A stretch of DNA of 64,000 nucleotides from Linanthus parryae (GCA_023055425.1 JALGPY010000004.1:112571504-112635503); one strand, 5' to 3'. Counted from the stretch's first letter, positions 22,858 to 32,960 are shown. Notes: a model not told the origin generated them from the letters alone. Numbers and translations are program-made.

Positions 22858-22863
<6 letters not shown>

Positions 22864-22946
<83 letters not shown>
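22864..22946. repeat. (TA)n microsatellite
   Basis: About 83 bp of TA repeat on the right of the foldback element. With the left array it suggests insertion into a pre-existing TA tract. Confidence 0.95.
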
Positions 22947-22948
<2 letters not shown>

Positions 22949-24250
22949 AAATAGAACGGTGTTTCCCGCCAAAATGATTTCAGCGAGCAATCTTGATCGT
23001 TGATTTTCTCTACTTTAAATCTGGACCGCTCTTTGTCTCTTGATATATTTTATAAACGACCATGTCTTTAATCGATATTACAAGATTGACATTATGTTAA
23101 AATGGAATGTCAATGGCTGAAAATTAATGCTCTCTACACAAGTTGGAAAATTAACTTTTCAAAAGAAAGTATGTACAATTAGTAGTAAATGACATTTTTT
23201 TGGTACAATTAGTAGTAAATGACATTGTATTAAAATGGAATGTTCTCTATAAAATTGAAAATATAATTATTTTAAGGAAAACTTCACAATTAGATAGTTA
23301 AAAAAAAAAGATAGTTAAAGAGCCCACTGGTGGATGAGCCCACCGATAGAAAGTAAAAATATTTAAAAGAAAATCTTCAAAATCAGAGAGTTTTTTTTTT
23401 TTTTTTTTTTGAGAAAAAAAAAATCAGAGAGTTAAATTTAAGGAAATGTGAATAATTTTCTCTCCAATGTTGAAAATCTTTATTTATAGCTATTAGTCTA
23501 ACCATACGAACTCACTCTTATAATAGTCTAACTATGTAAAACAAATCATTCATATTGTTCTTACGGGTTTCTTTTCCAGTTGGGATTTTCTTTTGCCATC
23601 GTGTTCGTCAAAGGAATTTGTGTAAGGTTTATTCTTACTCTTATAATTATTGCTTTTACAGGCCATTCTTCTTCTCGAGGAGAAAAGAGTTTCGTACGAG
23701 AAGTTATGAATCTTTCACTTTTTTTGTCAGAGAACCTCAATAGCCTGCAAAATAAACCCTTACTTTAGTGGTGAAGATAAAGAAATGCGAAGTTTTGATA
23801 GCCTTAAACACATGCTGATAGCAAAATTTATGTTCTCTGGTGTGTATTTTTCCATTCATTTTGTTCCTATAGGTATGTAACAACCTGCTTATGAATCTCT
23901 ATTTTCTTCTCCAAAGTGATGCGTTATTGTGTAAGTCTCGACTCTCATTCCTCATTAACAATATGAATGTACTGTTTTTTTCTGTCACGATTATTAATGT
24001 TCTGCTCTTTCGTTTTCTGGAAGACTAAGAGATGATGAGGTTAAATGGTGGTTAGATTAACTATCACGATTATGCCAAAGTTATAGATTTTAATAGGCAT
24101 GACAATGTATGTTTTTTATGGAGATTTTAAGATAACATTGTACTATAATATTTGCTATGGAAAAAAATTGTAATGAGTTTTTGTTTAAGGTATATTTGTT
24201 TAATATATTCATATTTAATGATTTTATTATGCATTCCTTCCACATTTTGA
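22947..24250. other. AT-rich interior of the hAT-like element, likely Helitron body
   Basis: No supported gene. It contains a T22 homopolymer near 23391-23411, a duplicated GGTACAATTAGTAGTAAATG stretch (about 23170-23222) and short ORFs without recognisable motifs. The right part probably belongs to the Helitron ending at 24295, whose 5' end I could not locate. Confidence 0.4.
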
Positions 24251-24260
24251 TATGAAAGTT

Positions 24261-24294
24261 TCGTAGTGCACTACGGGCACGGGTCATAATCTAG

Positions 24295-24295
<1 letters not shown>
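24261..24295 (+). mobile_element. Helitron-like 3' terminus
   Basis: CGTAGTGCACTACG is a perfect palindrome (hairpin). It is followed 15 bases later by CTAGT, inside TCATAATCTAG/T with T next. A hairpin shortly before a terminal CTRR, with insertion before T, is the Helitron signature. Only the 3' end is identified. Confidence 0.6.
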
Positions 24296-24325
<30 letters not shown>

Positions 24326-24350
24326 GTATATATATATATATGTATATATA
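24296..24350. repeat. (TA)n / TGTATA microsatellite
   Basis: TA repeats with regularly spaced G interruptions, directly after the Helitron-like end. Confidence 0.9.
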
Positions 24351-24728
24351 ATTTACGAACTTGACTGTTCGAAATAAATAGTCTGGAAATTAGTTACTAG
24401 TTAACATGCAACTCAAGAACAAGGGAACTAATTTCAACACAAGAAAACTACAACACCAACCAAAAGCACAAAACGCATGAGAAACGGAGAATACAGTCGA
24501 AACAACTCCATGAACTCAACCCCATTCAACATATGAAACCTACTCAGAAATTGGGTTATTAGCCGTACTTGTTTACACAAATTATTGATTGGTTATATAC
24601 TTACATGCTTACAGATTGGTCTCAAGACCACTATATCAATTTGCAGAAGTTTAAATCAACCACTAAAATGGAAAACAGCTTCAAAATCAGGTTAATGATT
24701 TATTGGTTAAGCCGGCCCTGTGGATCAG

Positions 24729-25380
24729 TGAAGATTTTGTGCGCAACTTCATCTTTCGAGCACCTACAACCAGAGTATAACCAGCTTCTTAGAATAAGAA
24801 GAGATTCTGAACCTGAAACCAATAGCAGTTTGGATTATATGCATGAGAAATCATATGCTGCAGTAACGGAGCAAAAGGCTTTTGATGCTCATGATGTTTT
24901 TTTACCCTGACACAATGATAAGGACTTCATTGGGAAACATTCTGATGGAGGTCGCTCTGATCCGACAGTTCCTACTTCATATGCTTTTTGGTACTACTGT
25001 TAATTCAAACCAGCAGCCATGTGGTTATGGCTCAAGAACTTGTGATGAAACGATGAAGGTCACGGCCATGTGACGGGAAGCTTAGATATGTTGGAGGACA
25101 AACACATATTTTTCCATCACGAAAAACTTGACTTTTAGCATCATTAGCCCATCCTCTGCAATTTGCAATCACCTTTCCAAGATTAAGTATCAGCTTCCAG
25201 GAGAGGATCTAGATGCACTAATATCTGTGTCTCCGGAGGAGGATGTTCAACATATTGATTGAGGAGTTTGATGAATATTTCAGAAGAGGGTCGGAGATTT
25301 TACGTATATTTCTGGTAGCAACTCCGACTGGAAGTTATAGCCCGCATTGTCTCGCGGGGAGGACTTCTCAGCATAAATAA
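24729..25380 (+). pseudogene. Double-PB1-domain protein, pseudogene (locus 4)
   Basis: The start is recognisable: RRDSEPETNSSLDYMHEKSY followed by AAVTEQKAFDAHDVF, as in loci 1 and 3. Stops and frameshifts follow at about 24908, 25072 and later. A degraded PB1 half (KLRYVGGQTH-like, about 25080) leads to [20 protein letters not shown] and DALISVSPEEDVQH (about 25160-25250), and then to an end like the interdomain region. The second PB1 domain is missing. The hAT-like element sits directly upstream. Confidence 0.8.
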
Positions 25381-25700
25381 TGATTGTCGTTGTTTCCCTT
25401 GAACTATGTTTCATGCATTCTCTTCTGATACAGTCTATGAGGGCAAATACAAGCCTTCTTTTCTGAGGTCAGTATCTACTCATGATCAGAATTCCATAAT
25501 TTTTAGGTGCTCTGTTGTTTCTGTTGGTTTTTCCATAAATTCAAAGGTTTTGTGCCTTCTCTGATCCAAAAATGCATCATTAGCCCATCTGAGAAGTTGG
25601 AATTTGAAATGGAAAAATTTCCTTCCTTGAAACTGACATTATCTTCTGAAGAATGTCAGGATCATATGAAGGATATGCTGAGTTGGGACTGTTAGAATAT
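25381..25700 (+). other. Unrecognised flank interrupted by copia C
   Basis: An open stretch at 25507-25695 has no family I recognise. The flank continues after the copia insertion at about 29552. Confidence 0.35.
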
Positions 25701-25811
25701 GAGAGGCTGAAAATGTCCCTGCCCGGGCTCACATTGTATTCATCAATATATAGCGTATGTACAATAGGAAATTACGTTCTAGTCCTACTAATTACAATAC
25801 TATGATTAATA
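25701..25811 (-). repeat. 3' LTR of copia C
   Basis: About 110 bp, including ATATATAGCGTATGTACAAT (TATA-like). It is nearly identical to 29445-29551. Confidence 0.8.
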
Positions 25812-28800
25812 ATCCCCCTCAGTCGGAGCGGGAGGAGAACAAACGCTCAGGCTGGACCTGAAACGCTCAAATAAATGTCGAGGCAAACCCTTCGTGAAGA
25901 TGTCTGCATACTGATAATCAGCAGGAATATGTAGAAAACGGAGGTGCCCGAGGCGCACCTTCTCACGAACAAAATGCAAGTCAATTTCCACATGCTTCGT
26001 GCGCTGGTGTTGTACTGGGTTACCAGAGAGATAAACAGCACTGACGTTATCACAATAAACCACAGAAGCACGAGGAGGTAAAACCTGAAGCTCAATGAGA
26101 AGATTGCGAATCCAACATAACTCAGAGACGGCGTTTGCCACGCCACGATATTCGGCTTCAGCACTAGATCGAGAGACTGTGGCCTGACGCTTGGATGACC
26201 AACTGAGTAAGTTGTCACCAAGAAAAACGCAGTAACCAGAAGTAGACCGCCGAGTATCTGGGCAACCAGCCCAATCAGCATCAGTATATGCAGTAAGACC
26301 AGTAGGAGCAGTAGCAGATATGCGAAAACCGTAATCAAGAGTACCACTAACATACCGTATGATTCGCTTCAAGGCATGAAAATGTGGTTCCCGTGGATCA
26401 TGCATGAAGAGAAAAATCTGCTGGACTGCATAGGATAGTTCAGGGCGAGTGAAGGTAAGGTACTGTAGAGCACTTGCTAAGCTCCTGTAAAGAGTAGGAT
26501 CAGAAACAGGAGGGCCAGATTCCCCAGTGAGTTTAGTACCTGTATCAACAGGTGTAGCAACAGGCTTACACGCATTCATGGAGGCACGACGAAGAATGTC
26601 ACGAGCATACTGGCGTTGAGACAGAAATAAGCCAGAGGAATCCCGAGTAACAGCAATACCCAAGAAATGATGCAAGGGGCCAAGATCTGACATGGCGAAC
26701 TCACCGGACAACTGTGCGATAATCTGTTGTAAAAGAGCCGAAGAGGAGCCGGTGATGATAATATCGTCCACATAAAGAAGGAGATATACAGTGTCTGAGC
26801 CGTGCCGGTAGACAAAAAGTGACTCGTCACAATAGCAACCAAAAAAGCCAACTCTGTCTGTGAAGAATGTAGCAAACCGCTGAAACCAAGCCCGGGGGGG
26901 CTGCTTAAGTCCATAGAGAGACTTCCGAAGACGGCAGACATAATCAGGATGGTGGGGATCACGATACCCAGGGGGCTGATGCATATAGACAGTCTCCTCC
27001 AAATCACCATGAAGAAAAGCGTTCTTAACATCAAGTTGTCGAATGGGCCAAGATCTAGAGACAGCTAGTGTAAGAACTGTACGAATGGTGGCAGGTTTAA
27101 CCACTGAGCTAAAAGTCTCCTCACAATCCACACCAACCATTTGGGATTTGCCATTGGCAACTAGACGGGCCTTATAGCGCTGAAGAGTACCGTCAGCCCG
27201 ATACTTATGGCGAAAAAGCCACATAGCCCGAAGTATGTTTCCCTTAGCAGGGCGAGGCACCAAGTCCCAAGTGTGGTTCTTAACCATAGCGCCAAACTCA
27301 TCATCCATAGCAGCCTTCCAGTGTGGGTCCGATGCAGCAGACACATGGGATTTAGGTAAGGGCGAGATGGAGGGAGATGTTTGGGCATGGAGAGTAAGAC
27401 GCTGAATGGGCTTGGTGATGCCGTGTTTGGATCGGGTGGTCATTTGTGGGGAGTGTGGAGGGGGAGGGGGAGGAGGTGGGTCGGGTACCGCAAGAGGTGG
27501 AGCCAAAGGGCTAGAAGGACCCATAGGAGAGGGGGCCAAAGGGCCAGGGGTGGCCATGGGTGATCCTAACGGTACGTGTGTGGGAGGAGAAGAGGGAGTA
27601 TGATACTGTCGGAGAAGAGCATCGGGAGGAAGGTTCTCGTCAGGGTCAGGAGACCTATGAACCGGAGGGGAGGCTGAGCTGGGGGTAGAGAAGGGAAAGA
27701 CAGACTCGTCGAAAGTGACATGACGAGAGATGTGTACTTGACCGGTTAAGAGGTCAAGACAGCGATAACCTCTAAAATTCGGAGGGTATCCGAGAAAGAC
27801 AAAAGGAGCGGAGCGAGGAGTAAGCTTATGGGGAGCTGTGGCAGAAAGGTTTGGGTAGCACAAACACCCGAACGTACGAAGATGATCATAGGTGGGTTGA
27901 CGATGATAGAGAACAACAGTCGGAATGTTGTTCTCAAGTGCAGTGGTGGGAAGGATATTGTGCAAGTAGACTGCTGTAGAAAGAGACTCAACCCAGAAGG
28001 ATGGGGGGGGAGGGATGCCTGAGCAAGAAGGGTACGAGAGATGTCGTTGACACGACGAATCATGCGTTCGGCCTTACCATTTTGTGGGGAGGTTTGGGGG
28101 CACGCGAAACGAAAGACAATGCCATGTTGTGCAGCATATTCATGGAAAGAGTTATTATCGAATTCACTCCCTGGATCACATTGGAAGGTCTTGATTTGTG
28201 TATGAAACTGAGTGCGAACAAACGTACCGAGTTGCTTGAATTTGGCAAGAGCCTCAAATTTTAGTTTCAAAGGGTAAATCCATAGGAAATGAGAGAAATC
28301 ATCAAGCAATAAGAGGTAGTATTTGTACTTTGATTTACTAAGAACGGGAGAAGTCCACAAATCACTATGAATAATGTCAAATGGGGCAGTAGTACGAGAT
28401 AAGGAAGGGGAAAAGGGTAGCCGGACATGTTTACCGGTCTGACAAGCATGACACAGAGTGGTGTTATGAGCTTTAGTAGACGATATATGGCTATGAGTCC
28501 GAAGATAGTCTAAGACATAATTTCCAGGATGGCCAAGGCGGTTGTGCCACACAGGGGCCGGCAGAACAGCAAGAGATTGCGGTTGGGAAGTGGGATGAGT
28601 GGAGTGAAGGGAGGAAAGCGGATAAAGGTCTCCACTACTATTGATTCTCAACAACAATTCTCCCGTATGAAGGTCTTTGACAGAGAAAACAGCGGGTTCA
28701 AACTCAACTGATACATCATTATCAACAGTGAACTGACGAACTGAAACAAGGTTTTTAATAATGTGAGGGGTGAAGAGAAATTTATTGATATGAAGGGGTC

Positions 28801-28945
28801 GGGATTGAGTACTAAGAGTCTGCTGACCGGAACCACGAACCGGAATACTCATACCATTCCCAACCAACATATGAGAAATAGAAGAAGCGAGCCAAGAGAA
28901 GAAGTTAGCCGATTGGACGGCTTGGGAAGCTGCTTGGAGCCACAA
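25812..28945 (-). pseudogene. Copia C pol (integrase, reverse transcriptase, RNase H), one frameshift
   Basis: Two long overlapping frames. The first (28945 to about 28015) has the protease end HMLVGNGMSIPVRGSG, the GAG-pre-integrase stretch WHNRLGHPGNYVLDYL, zinc residues TLCHACQTGKH, and integrase motifs DLWTSPVLSK and FQCDPGSEFDNN. It shifts out of frame within a G8 run near 28003-28013. The second frame (27965-25806) resumes at HNILPTTALENNIPT. It carries the reverse transcriptase (IRQLDVKNAFLHGDLEE, LLLYVDDIIITGSS) and RNase H (WSSKRQATVSRSSAEAEYR, TKHVEIDLHFVREKV), ending near 25806. The reverse transcriptase and RNase H are otherwise uninterrupted over 719 codons, so the element is fairly young. 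Gag is missing. Confidence 0.9.
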
Positions 28946-29444
28946 GGAAGCCGATCAACTAGGTCGGCTAAATTAACGAGCCGGAAGGAAGCCGGTTCGA
29001 GCCGATCGCCGGACAACGGCTTCGGAAGCCGATCAGGGAGTACGGCTAATTTGAGCCGAACGGAAGCCGGCCCCGAGCCGTCAACGAATAACGAAGCCGA
29101 GGACGAGCGGCACGCTCCAATGGAGAAGCCGACGCGTGCGATACAGCGGGCGGTGCTACCGAAGCTTGGAGCGGCGCGTGGGGGCGCGTTAGACGTCCGA
29201 TCGACGGGATTCGTTCGCGCTGCTGCTCGGAATTGAATTCCGACTCAAATGGTTGGTAGTTTGAGACGAAATAATAACCTTACGACGGCCAATCTGACAG
29301 CAGTCCGTTGGTGTCGAAACGGAGAGCGATTGCGGATGAAATCAACCAAGAATTCGCGTGGGAGGGATGGTGTTGATCGACATAATGGTTGCCGGATCAA
29401 CTGCAATGGCGTGAGGCCGGAGAAAACGATGAGAGGATGAAAAT
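28946..29444 (-). other. GC-rich segment in place of copia C gag
   Basis: Where gag and the protease start should lie there is 500 bp with many AGCCG/GAAGCCG motifs (about 28890-29100). On neither strand does it resemble a copia gag or zinc knuckle. It may be a filler or captured sequence, so element C could not have moved with its own gag. Confidence 0.5.
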
Positions 29445-29551
29445 GAGAGGCTGAAAATGTCCCTGCCCGGGCTAACATTGTATTCATCAATATATAGCGT
29501 ATGTACAATAGGAAATTACGTTCTAGTCCTACTAATTACAATACTATGACT
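29445..29551 (-). repeat. 5' LTR of copia C
   Basis: Partner of 25701-25811. The few differences include GGGCTAACATT against GGGCTCACATT. Confidence 0.8.
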
Positions 29552-30169
29552 AATATGGACAAGATATGTTAATGTGGACAGACAAGAAAGGTGATGATTA
29601 TGATAGTTTGTGGCATGGCAATCAGACGGAATATGATATGATAAGATTCAGTGCAAGCCATTGTAAAGATCAAAATTCTAATATGTTTGCGGGGTTCCTG
29701 TTGGTTTTCATAGCAGAATGTTTCATGTCTTCTCTACGCCTATGTCCATATGTGGTCTTGTGATGCCAAAATCTTCAATGTCATAAGTGCTCCAATTCTA
29801 AGTTGGATTTTACTAGAGATGAGAAGGGATGTCTACTGGCTGGCAAACAACTCTTGGAGCTGAAAGGGGATAAGATAACAAGATTTTGGTGTGATTTAAG
29901 AATTAAGATACCAATATTATGTTGGAAGGTGCAGGTGTTGAAGCTCAGTGGGAAAGAAGAACATCTAATAGAGAGCAGCAAACAACTAGCGAACTAGAAT
30001 CTTGCACTGGACTCTCCTTTACTCGCATGTATAAGTTTCTACGAGATCATATATACGTGCAAGTGATATGGACACGTGTAGGTCGGTGGTCAATGATAGT
30101 GTGTTTCCATCTGAGAGCTTGTTATCTATTCGCAATCAAAATTCCAAAACTTTCTGGGGGTTGGAGGAT
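29552..30169 (+). other. Unrecognised sequence
   Basis: Flank of copia C continuing the sequence before 25700. Short open stretches (29566-29763, 29803-29997) resemble no family I know. Confidence 0.4.
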
Positions 30170-30400
30170 CCTGTGCGTCGAACAATCTATAGATGTTCTT
30201 AAAAAGTCCCGTATTGTTCTAACTACAAATGTTTTGTAAGTAAATATTAATGATAATATTTACACCTTAGTACACCCACAATTGGTGTATGGCATTTCAT
30301 TCAGCTCAATGCATTCATGTTGACCCCTCAATTAGGGGAATGTTATCCTTCTTGGGTGACTAGAACTTTTTGCATAGATTTTGTGTAGTTTAATAAACTA
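30170..30400 (+). repeat. Third copy of the 17-kb repeat
   Basis: From ATAGATGTTCTTAAAAAGTC to TTTGTGTAGTTTAATAAAC this repeats 17020-17250, including GGGGAATGTTATCCTTCTTGG. It links the regions before PB1 locus 1 and before U1 relic d as duplicates. Confidence 0.75.
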
Positions 30401-30465
30401 GACATCAGACATTGGTTGGTGTACATAACACAAGACATCAGACATTGATTGGTGTACATAACACA
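30400..30465 (+). repeat. 33-bp tandem duplication
   Basis: AGACATCAGACATTGGTTGG plus GTGTACATAACACA occurs twice in a row with one difference. Confidence 0.85.
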
Positions 30466-30519
30466 ATTTTCGAATCAATACATTGGTCCATGCCAGTAAT
30501 GCAAGTTTCTTTAGCAACA

Positions 30520-30624
30520 TAGGTTGGTGACCTCCGTTGCACTTATAGGAGGGGCACCCCGCACCCATCAGTTTCAGAACAGCCCAAGTGGCGGAGTCTA
30601 CGTCGTGCGTTCCCGTGGCCCCTA
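30520..30624 (+). pseudogene. U1 snRNA pseudogene (copy d), 5'-truncated
   Basis: GGTTGGTGACCTCC, GTTGCACTTATAGGAGGGG, GCCCAAGTGGCGGAGTCTAC and a terminal GTGGCCCCTA follow U1 from stem-loop II to the 3' end. The first 45 or so nucleotides, including the splice-site-pairing end, and the Sm site are missing. A TTTAGTTTAA follows, like the AGTNNAA part of the snRNA 3' box. It lies downstream of PB1 locus 4 on the same strand. Confidence 0.78.
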
Positions 30625-30629
30625 CTAAC

Positions 30630-31213
30630 TTTTAGTTTAAGCTTAGTGGTTCTATGCAACTACTTCTATAAGCAACTTTGATTGGTGTAAACACTAGATA
30701 GATTGAAGGCGTCGTTTCCAAGTTTTAAGTATGTAGTCTAGTATGCCGAAACAAAAATTTCGTCAGGCTGTAGAAGAAACTTCTTTCTTTCGGCTTACAA
30801 AGAACTGAATTGTCAAACACTATGTCACTTGCAAGATTACAGTGTTCTCTTGTGAAACTGTTTACATATATGGCATACTCACATTGGATCAACGTATACC
30901 GGTCCAATGTAATTATGCAGATTTCTCTACAATGGAAAGATTTTGTTGGCATCTAATGATACGTTGGCACCTTTTTGTGTATTTTCTGTAATCCCCATTC
31001 AGATATAAAGAGTAAAGTTTTGTAACAACATGTTAGTACAAAAATACTACAGTACTACCTAGTATCATTTAAATTTCACTAATCTTTGAATAGTTAATGA
31101 TAAAAAGTATGGTGTTAGACGGGGTCGTTCCGGGCATAGCACAAATTACCGATTAAAAACAAAGATTGATACAAATCATAGGACCCAAAACGTAACCAAG
31201 AGTGTTACTTCAT
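30630..31213. other. Intergenic spacer upstream of the RPB4-like gene
   Basis: No coding sequence or structured RNA recognised. It is AT-rich and ends at the snRNA-type promoter of the RPB4-like gene. Confidence 0.6.
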
Positions 31214-31264
31214 GTCCCACATCGAGACTAGACTCAAGAATGAAGAGAGAAAGCTGCTTATAAA
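31214..31264 (+). promoter_or_regulatory. snRNA-type promoter (USE and TATA) of the RPB4-like gene
   Basis: GTCCCACATCG (31214-31224) is an exact match to the plant snRNA USE consensus RTCCCACATCG. TATAAA (31259-31264) follows after 34 bp, the spacing typical of RNA polymerase II-transcribed plant snRNA genes. The ATG lies 64 bp beyond the TATA box, so a start about 30 bp after TATA would leave a leader of about 35 nt. Confidence 0.72.
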
Positions 31265-31327
31265 CGAAATCCCCTGGCGCTACTCGCCTTTATCTGATTA
31301 ATCTATCTCTTTTTTACAACAAAGAGC

Positions 31328-31729
31328 ATGTCTGGAGAAGAGGGAAAAATTGCAATCGAGTTGTTTACTAATGCCAAGTGCTTGATGAATAGTAAAGTTG
31401 CACTGATTCTGGAACACAAGCTTCAGCAGCAGATGGCTGATGACAATTCAATCAACCAAGTGTTTGAAAAGTCTCTCCGACACGTGCAACGTTTTGGTCA
31501 ATACAAGAATCAAGATTCCGTCCGACAGGCTCGAGAAATCCTGAGTAGACATGATCATCAGTTGGACCAATTTGAGCTTTGCATACTTGGGGATCTTTGC
31601 CCAGAGACGGTGGATGAGGCTATAGCTATGGTCCCCACTATTCGGGATAAAAGACATGCCAAGACATTTGATGACGAGGCTATCAAGAAACTGTTTGATG
31701 ACTTGTCAATGATCAAGAAATTTGAGTAA
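31328..31729 (+). CDS. NRPB4-like: RNA polymerase II subunit RPB4-like, intronless
   Basis: A 133-codon single-exon ORF from ATG (MSGEEGKIAIEL) to TAA. RPB4 pairs with RPB7 to form the stalk of RNA polymerase II in the nucleus. The sequence shows the family's order: NAKCLMNSKVALILEHKL (residues about 15-32), INQVFEKSLRHVQRFGQYKN (about 41-60), VRQAREILSRH, FELCILGDLCPETVDEAIAM (about 84-103) and the C-terminal end DDEAIKKLFDDLSMIKKFE. Length is close to plant NRPB4 (just under 140 residues). The frame is uninterrupted. Plant RPB4 genes are expected to have introns, so this is probably a retrocopy that gained a promoter; conservation suggests it is or was functional. It lies between U1 relic d and the U1 promoter relic at 32525. 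An alternative is an original gene that lost its introns. Confidence 0.9.
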   Translation: MSGEEGKIAIELFTNAKCLMNSKVALILEHKLQQQMADDNSINQVFEKSLRHVQRFGQYKNQDSVRQAREILSRHDHQLDQFELCILGDLCPETVDEAIAMVPTIRDKRHAKTFDDEAIKKLFDDLSMIKKFE

Positions 31730-32364
31730 TGTATAATGCTGCTTTTGCAAATTATCTATCGGCATTGTGGAGTTGCTTCATGTTTCAGACATATAAATGA
31801 CTTATGTTGGGGTCTTTAAGTTCATAGTCAATTCAATTGATCTACTTGTTATTGTTATTTATATCCAGTAAACGACCTTTTTTTGGAAGTGGAACAAATG
31901 CTAGTGTTTAGGCTGTAGTTGCTATTAATGCTGCCTACATATTAATTTGTCGGTGTTCTCGTAGATTAGATAGGAATAAGGGTCAATATTTGACAAATTA
32001 TCTACTACTTTCTTTCGGATTTGTTACTACCATTGCATTGGATGTGTATATTGGAAACGATTAATAGTGCTATACCATGCTGAACCTCAGTCTGACCATA
32101 GTAAAGTAAATTCGAAAAACTATACAACGATCAATTGGTGAAGTCCGTAGAAGCTTCCTAGCAACATGGAAGGATTCATATCATTAGTTCGTAAACTATG
32201 AGAATGGTAAGTATAATACTTTAATAAGTTTGGATGTCCTGGAGCATTTTTGCAGACGAAACATTTTGAGTCTTACATAGACGTTCAAGTAATTAATGCA
32301 GTTTTTGAACCTTACGAAGCTGCTGGGCTTGGCATCCTAATATACACTAGAGATTTCAGCACCC
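31730..32364. other. 3' flank of the RPB4-like gene
   Basis: No further gene recognised. AT-rich sequence up to the tandem repeats at 32365. Confidence 0.55.
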
Positions 32365-32496
32365 AGTGCAGCATCTAACAGACAGGCTGATTTTGTCAAA
32401 AACATGGTTTGCTATATGATCTGTAACTAGAGTGCAGCATCTAACAGACAGGCTGATTTTGTCAAAAACATGGTTTGCTATATGATCTGTAACTAG
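32365..32496. repeat. 66-bp perfect tandem duplication
   Basis: AGTGCAGCATCTAACAGACA to GATCTGTAACTAG occurs twice in immediate succession with no visible difference, so the duplication is recent. Confidence 0.9.
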
Positions 32497-32524
32497 ATCA
32501 AATTTAGTTGAATGATGGTTTGAT

Positions 32525-32636
32525 TTAGCACAATCCAGGTAAGTAATGTGATCGAAGCGCCCAGCTATCTTTAAATACACTTAGCACAATCCAGGTAAGT
32601 AATGTGATCGAAGCGCCCAGCTATCTTTAAATACAC
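32525..32636 (-). pseudogene. U1 core promoter plus U1 5' end, 56-bp tandem duplication
   Basis: Two identical 56-bp units. On the minus strand each reads GTGTATTTAAAGATAGCTGG, then about 18 bases on ATTACTTACCTGGA, then TTGTGCTAA. That is the U1 TATA region and the first 14 nucleotides of U1, after which U1 similarity stops. The full USE (GTCCCACATCG on the minus strand) lies at 32675-32685, a 38-bp gap beyond the end of the repeats. So a U1 promoter here drives, or once drove, a transcript with only the 5' splice-site-pairing end of U1. Confidence 0.75.
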
Positions 32637-32674
32637 CTGCGTATCTATTTCCTTGGTCTTGTGCTCTGCTATAC

Positions 32675-32685
32675 CGATGTGGGAC
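32675..32685 (-). promoter_or_regulatory. USE element of the truncated U1 locus
   Basis: The minus-strand GTCCCACATCG is an exact USE. The nearest TATTTAAA lies downstream in the second 56-bp unit. Confidence 0.7.
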
Positions 32686-32800
32686 ATATAGCCAATAAAA
32701 GTTGCTAACAATTTCAATATTCTTTCTAGTTTCAACTACTGGTTGACACATGGGCCGTGTTGATTACCAAAACTGTGTCAGGAAAAACAGAACAATTAAG

Positions 32801-32815
32801 TTGTACTGCATATTG
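32801..32815 (-). terminator. snRNA 3' box of U1 copy b
   Basis: The minus-strand CAATATGCAGTACAA fits CA-N6-AGTNNAA exactly, 2 bp after the U1 3' end. Confidence 0.75.
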
Positions 32816-32816
32816 G

Positions 32817-32960
32817 TAGGGGCTGCGCGGATGCAAATAATGACGTAGACTCCACCGCTTGGGTGGATCTTAGGCTAGTGCCCCTCCTAAGTGCAGTGGA
32901 GGTCACCAAGCTAGGCCATGAGCCTTCTTGATCGCTCATTGACCCCGTCCAGGTAAGAAA
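32817..32960 (-). ncRNA. U1: U1 snRNA gene, copy b (variant or decaying)
   Basis: On the minus strand: CTTACCTGGACGGGGTCAAT, loop GATCAAGAAGG, GACCTCCACTGCACTTAGG, GATCCACCCAAGCGGTGGAG, CTACGTCATTATTTGC and CGCGCAGCCCCTA. It is about 144 nt, shorter than copy c because the last stem is shortened. The 5' end reads TTTCTTACCTG, so the third base is T where U1 normally has A; this would change pairing with position +6 of the 5' splice site. The U1A loop (ACTGCAC) and Sm site are also altered. USE, TATA and an exact 3' box are present. Confidence 0.82.

Larger units (their letters stand above)
21905..24720. mobile_element. hAT-like DNA transposon, 2.8 kb, with nested elements
   Basis: The left terminus is CAGGGCCGGCTCT and the right, read inward, is CAGGGCCGGCTTA, a good terminal inverted repeat of a common plant hAT type. 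Both sides carry the perfect 8-bp duplication TGGATCAG (21897-21904 and 24721-24728). No transposase ORF is visible, so it is non-autonomous. It contains two long TA arrays, a foldback element and a Helitron-like 3' end. It was inserted just upstream of or inside PB1 locus 4. Confidence 0.88.
25701..29551 (-). mobile_element. Ty1/copia element C with very short LTRs
   Basis: Direct repeats of about 110 bp (25701-25811 and 29445-29551) start GAGAGGCTGAAAATGTCCC and differ at a few bases. A purine tract GAGGGGGAT (minus strand) precedes the left copy, so this is the 3' LTR. The flanks share AATATG (25696-25701 and 29552-29557), which fits a 5-bp duplication AATAT or ATATG; the exact LTR ends are uncertain by a few bases. 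No tRNA-Met binding site is obvious next to the 5' LTR. Confidence 0.8.

Noticed and set aside
28763..29236. A 157-codon plus-strand ORF
   Set aside because: It lies antisense to copia C protease sequence and in the AGCCG-rich segment; composition, not coding.
32945..32958. CCGTCCAGGTAAG, repeated at three loci, looked like a conserved exon end with a splice donor
   Set aside because: It is the reverse complement of the U1 5' end (CTTACCTGGACGG); the surrounding 150 bases are U1 snRNA.
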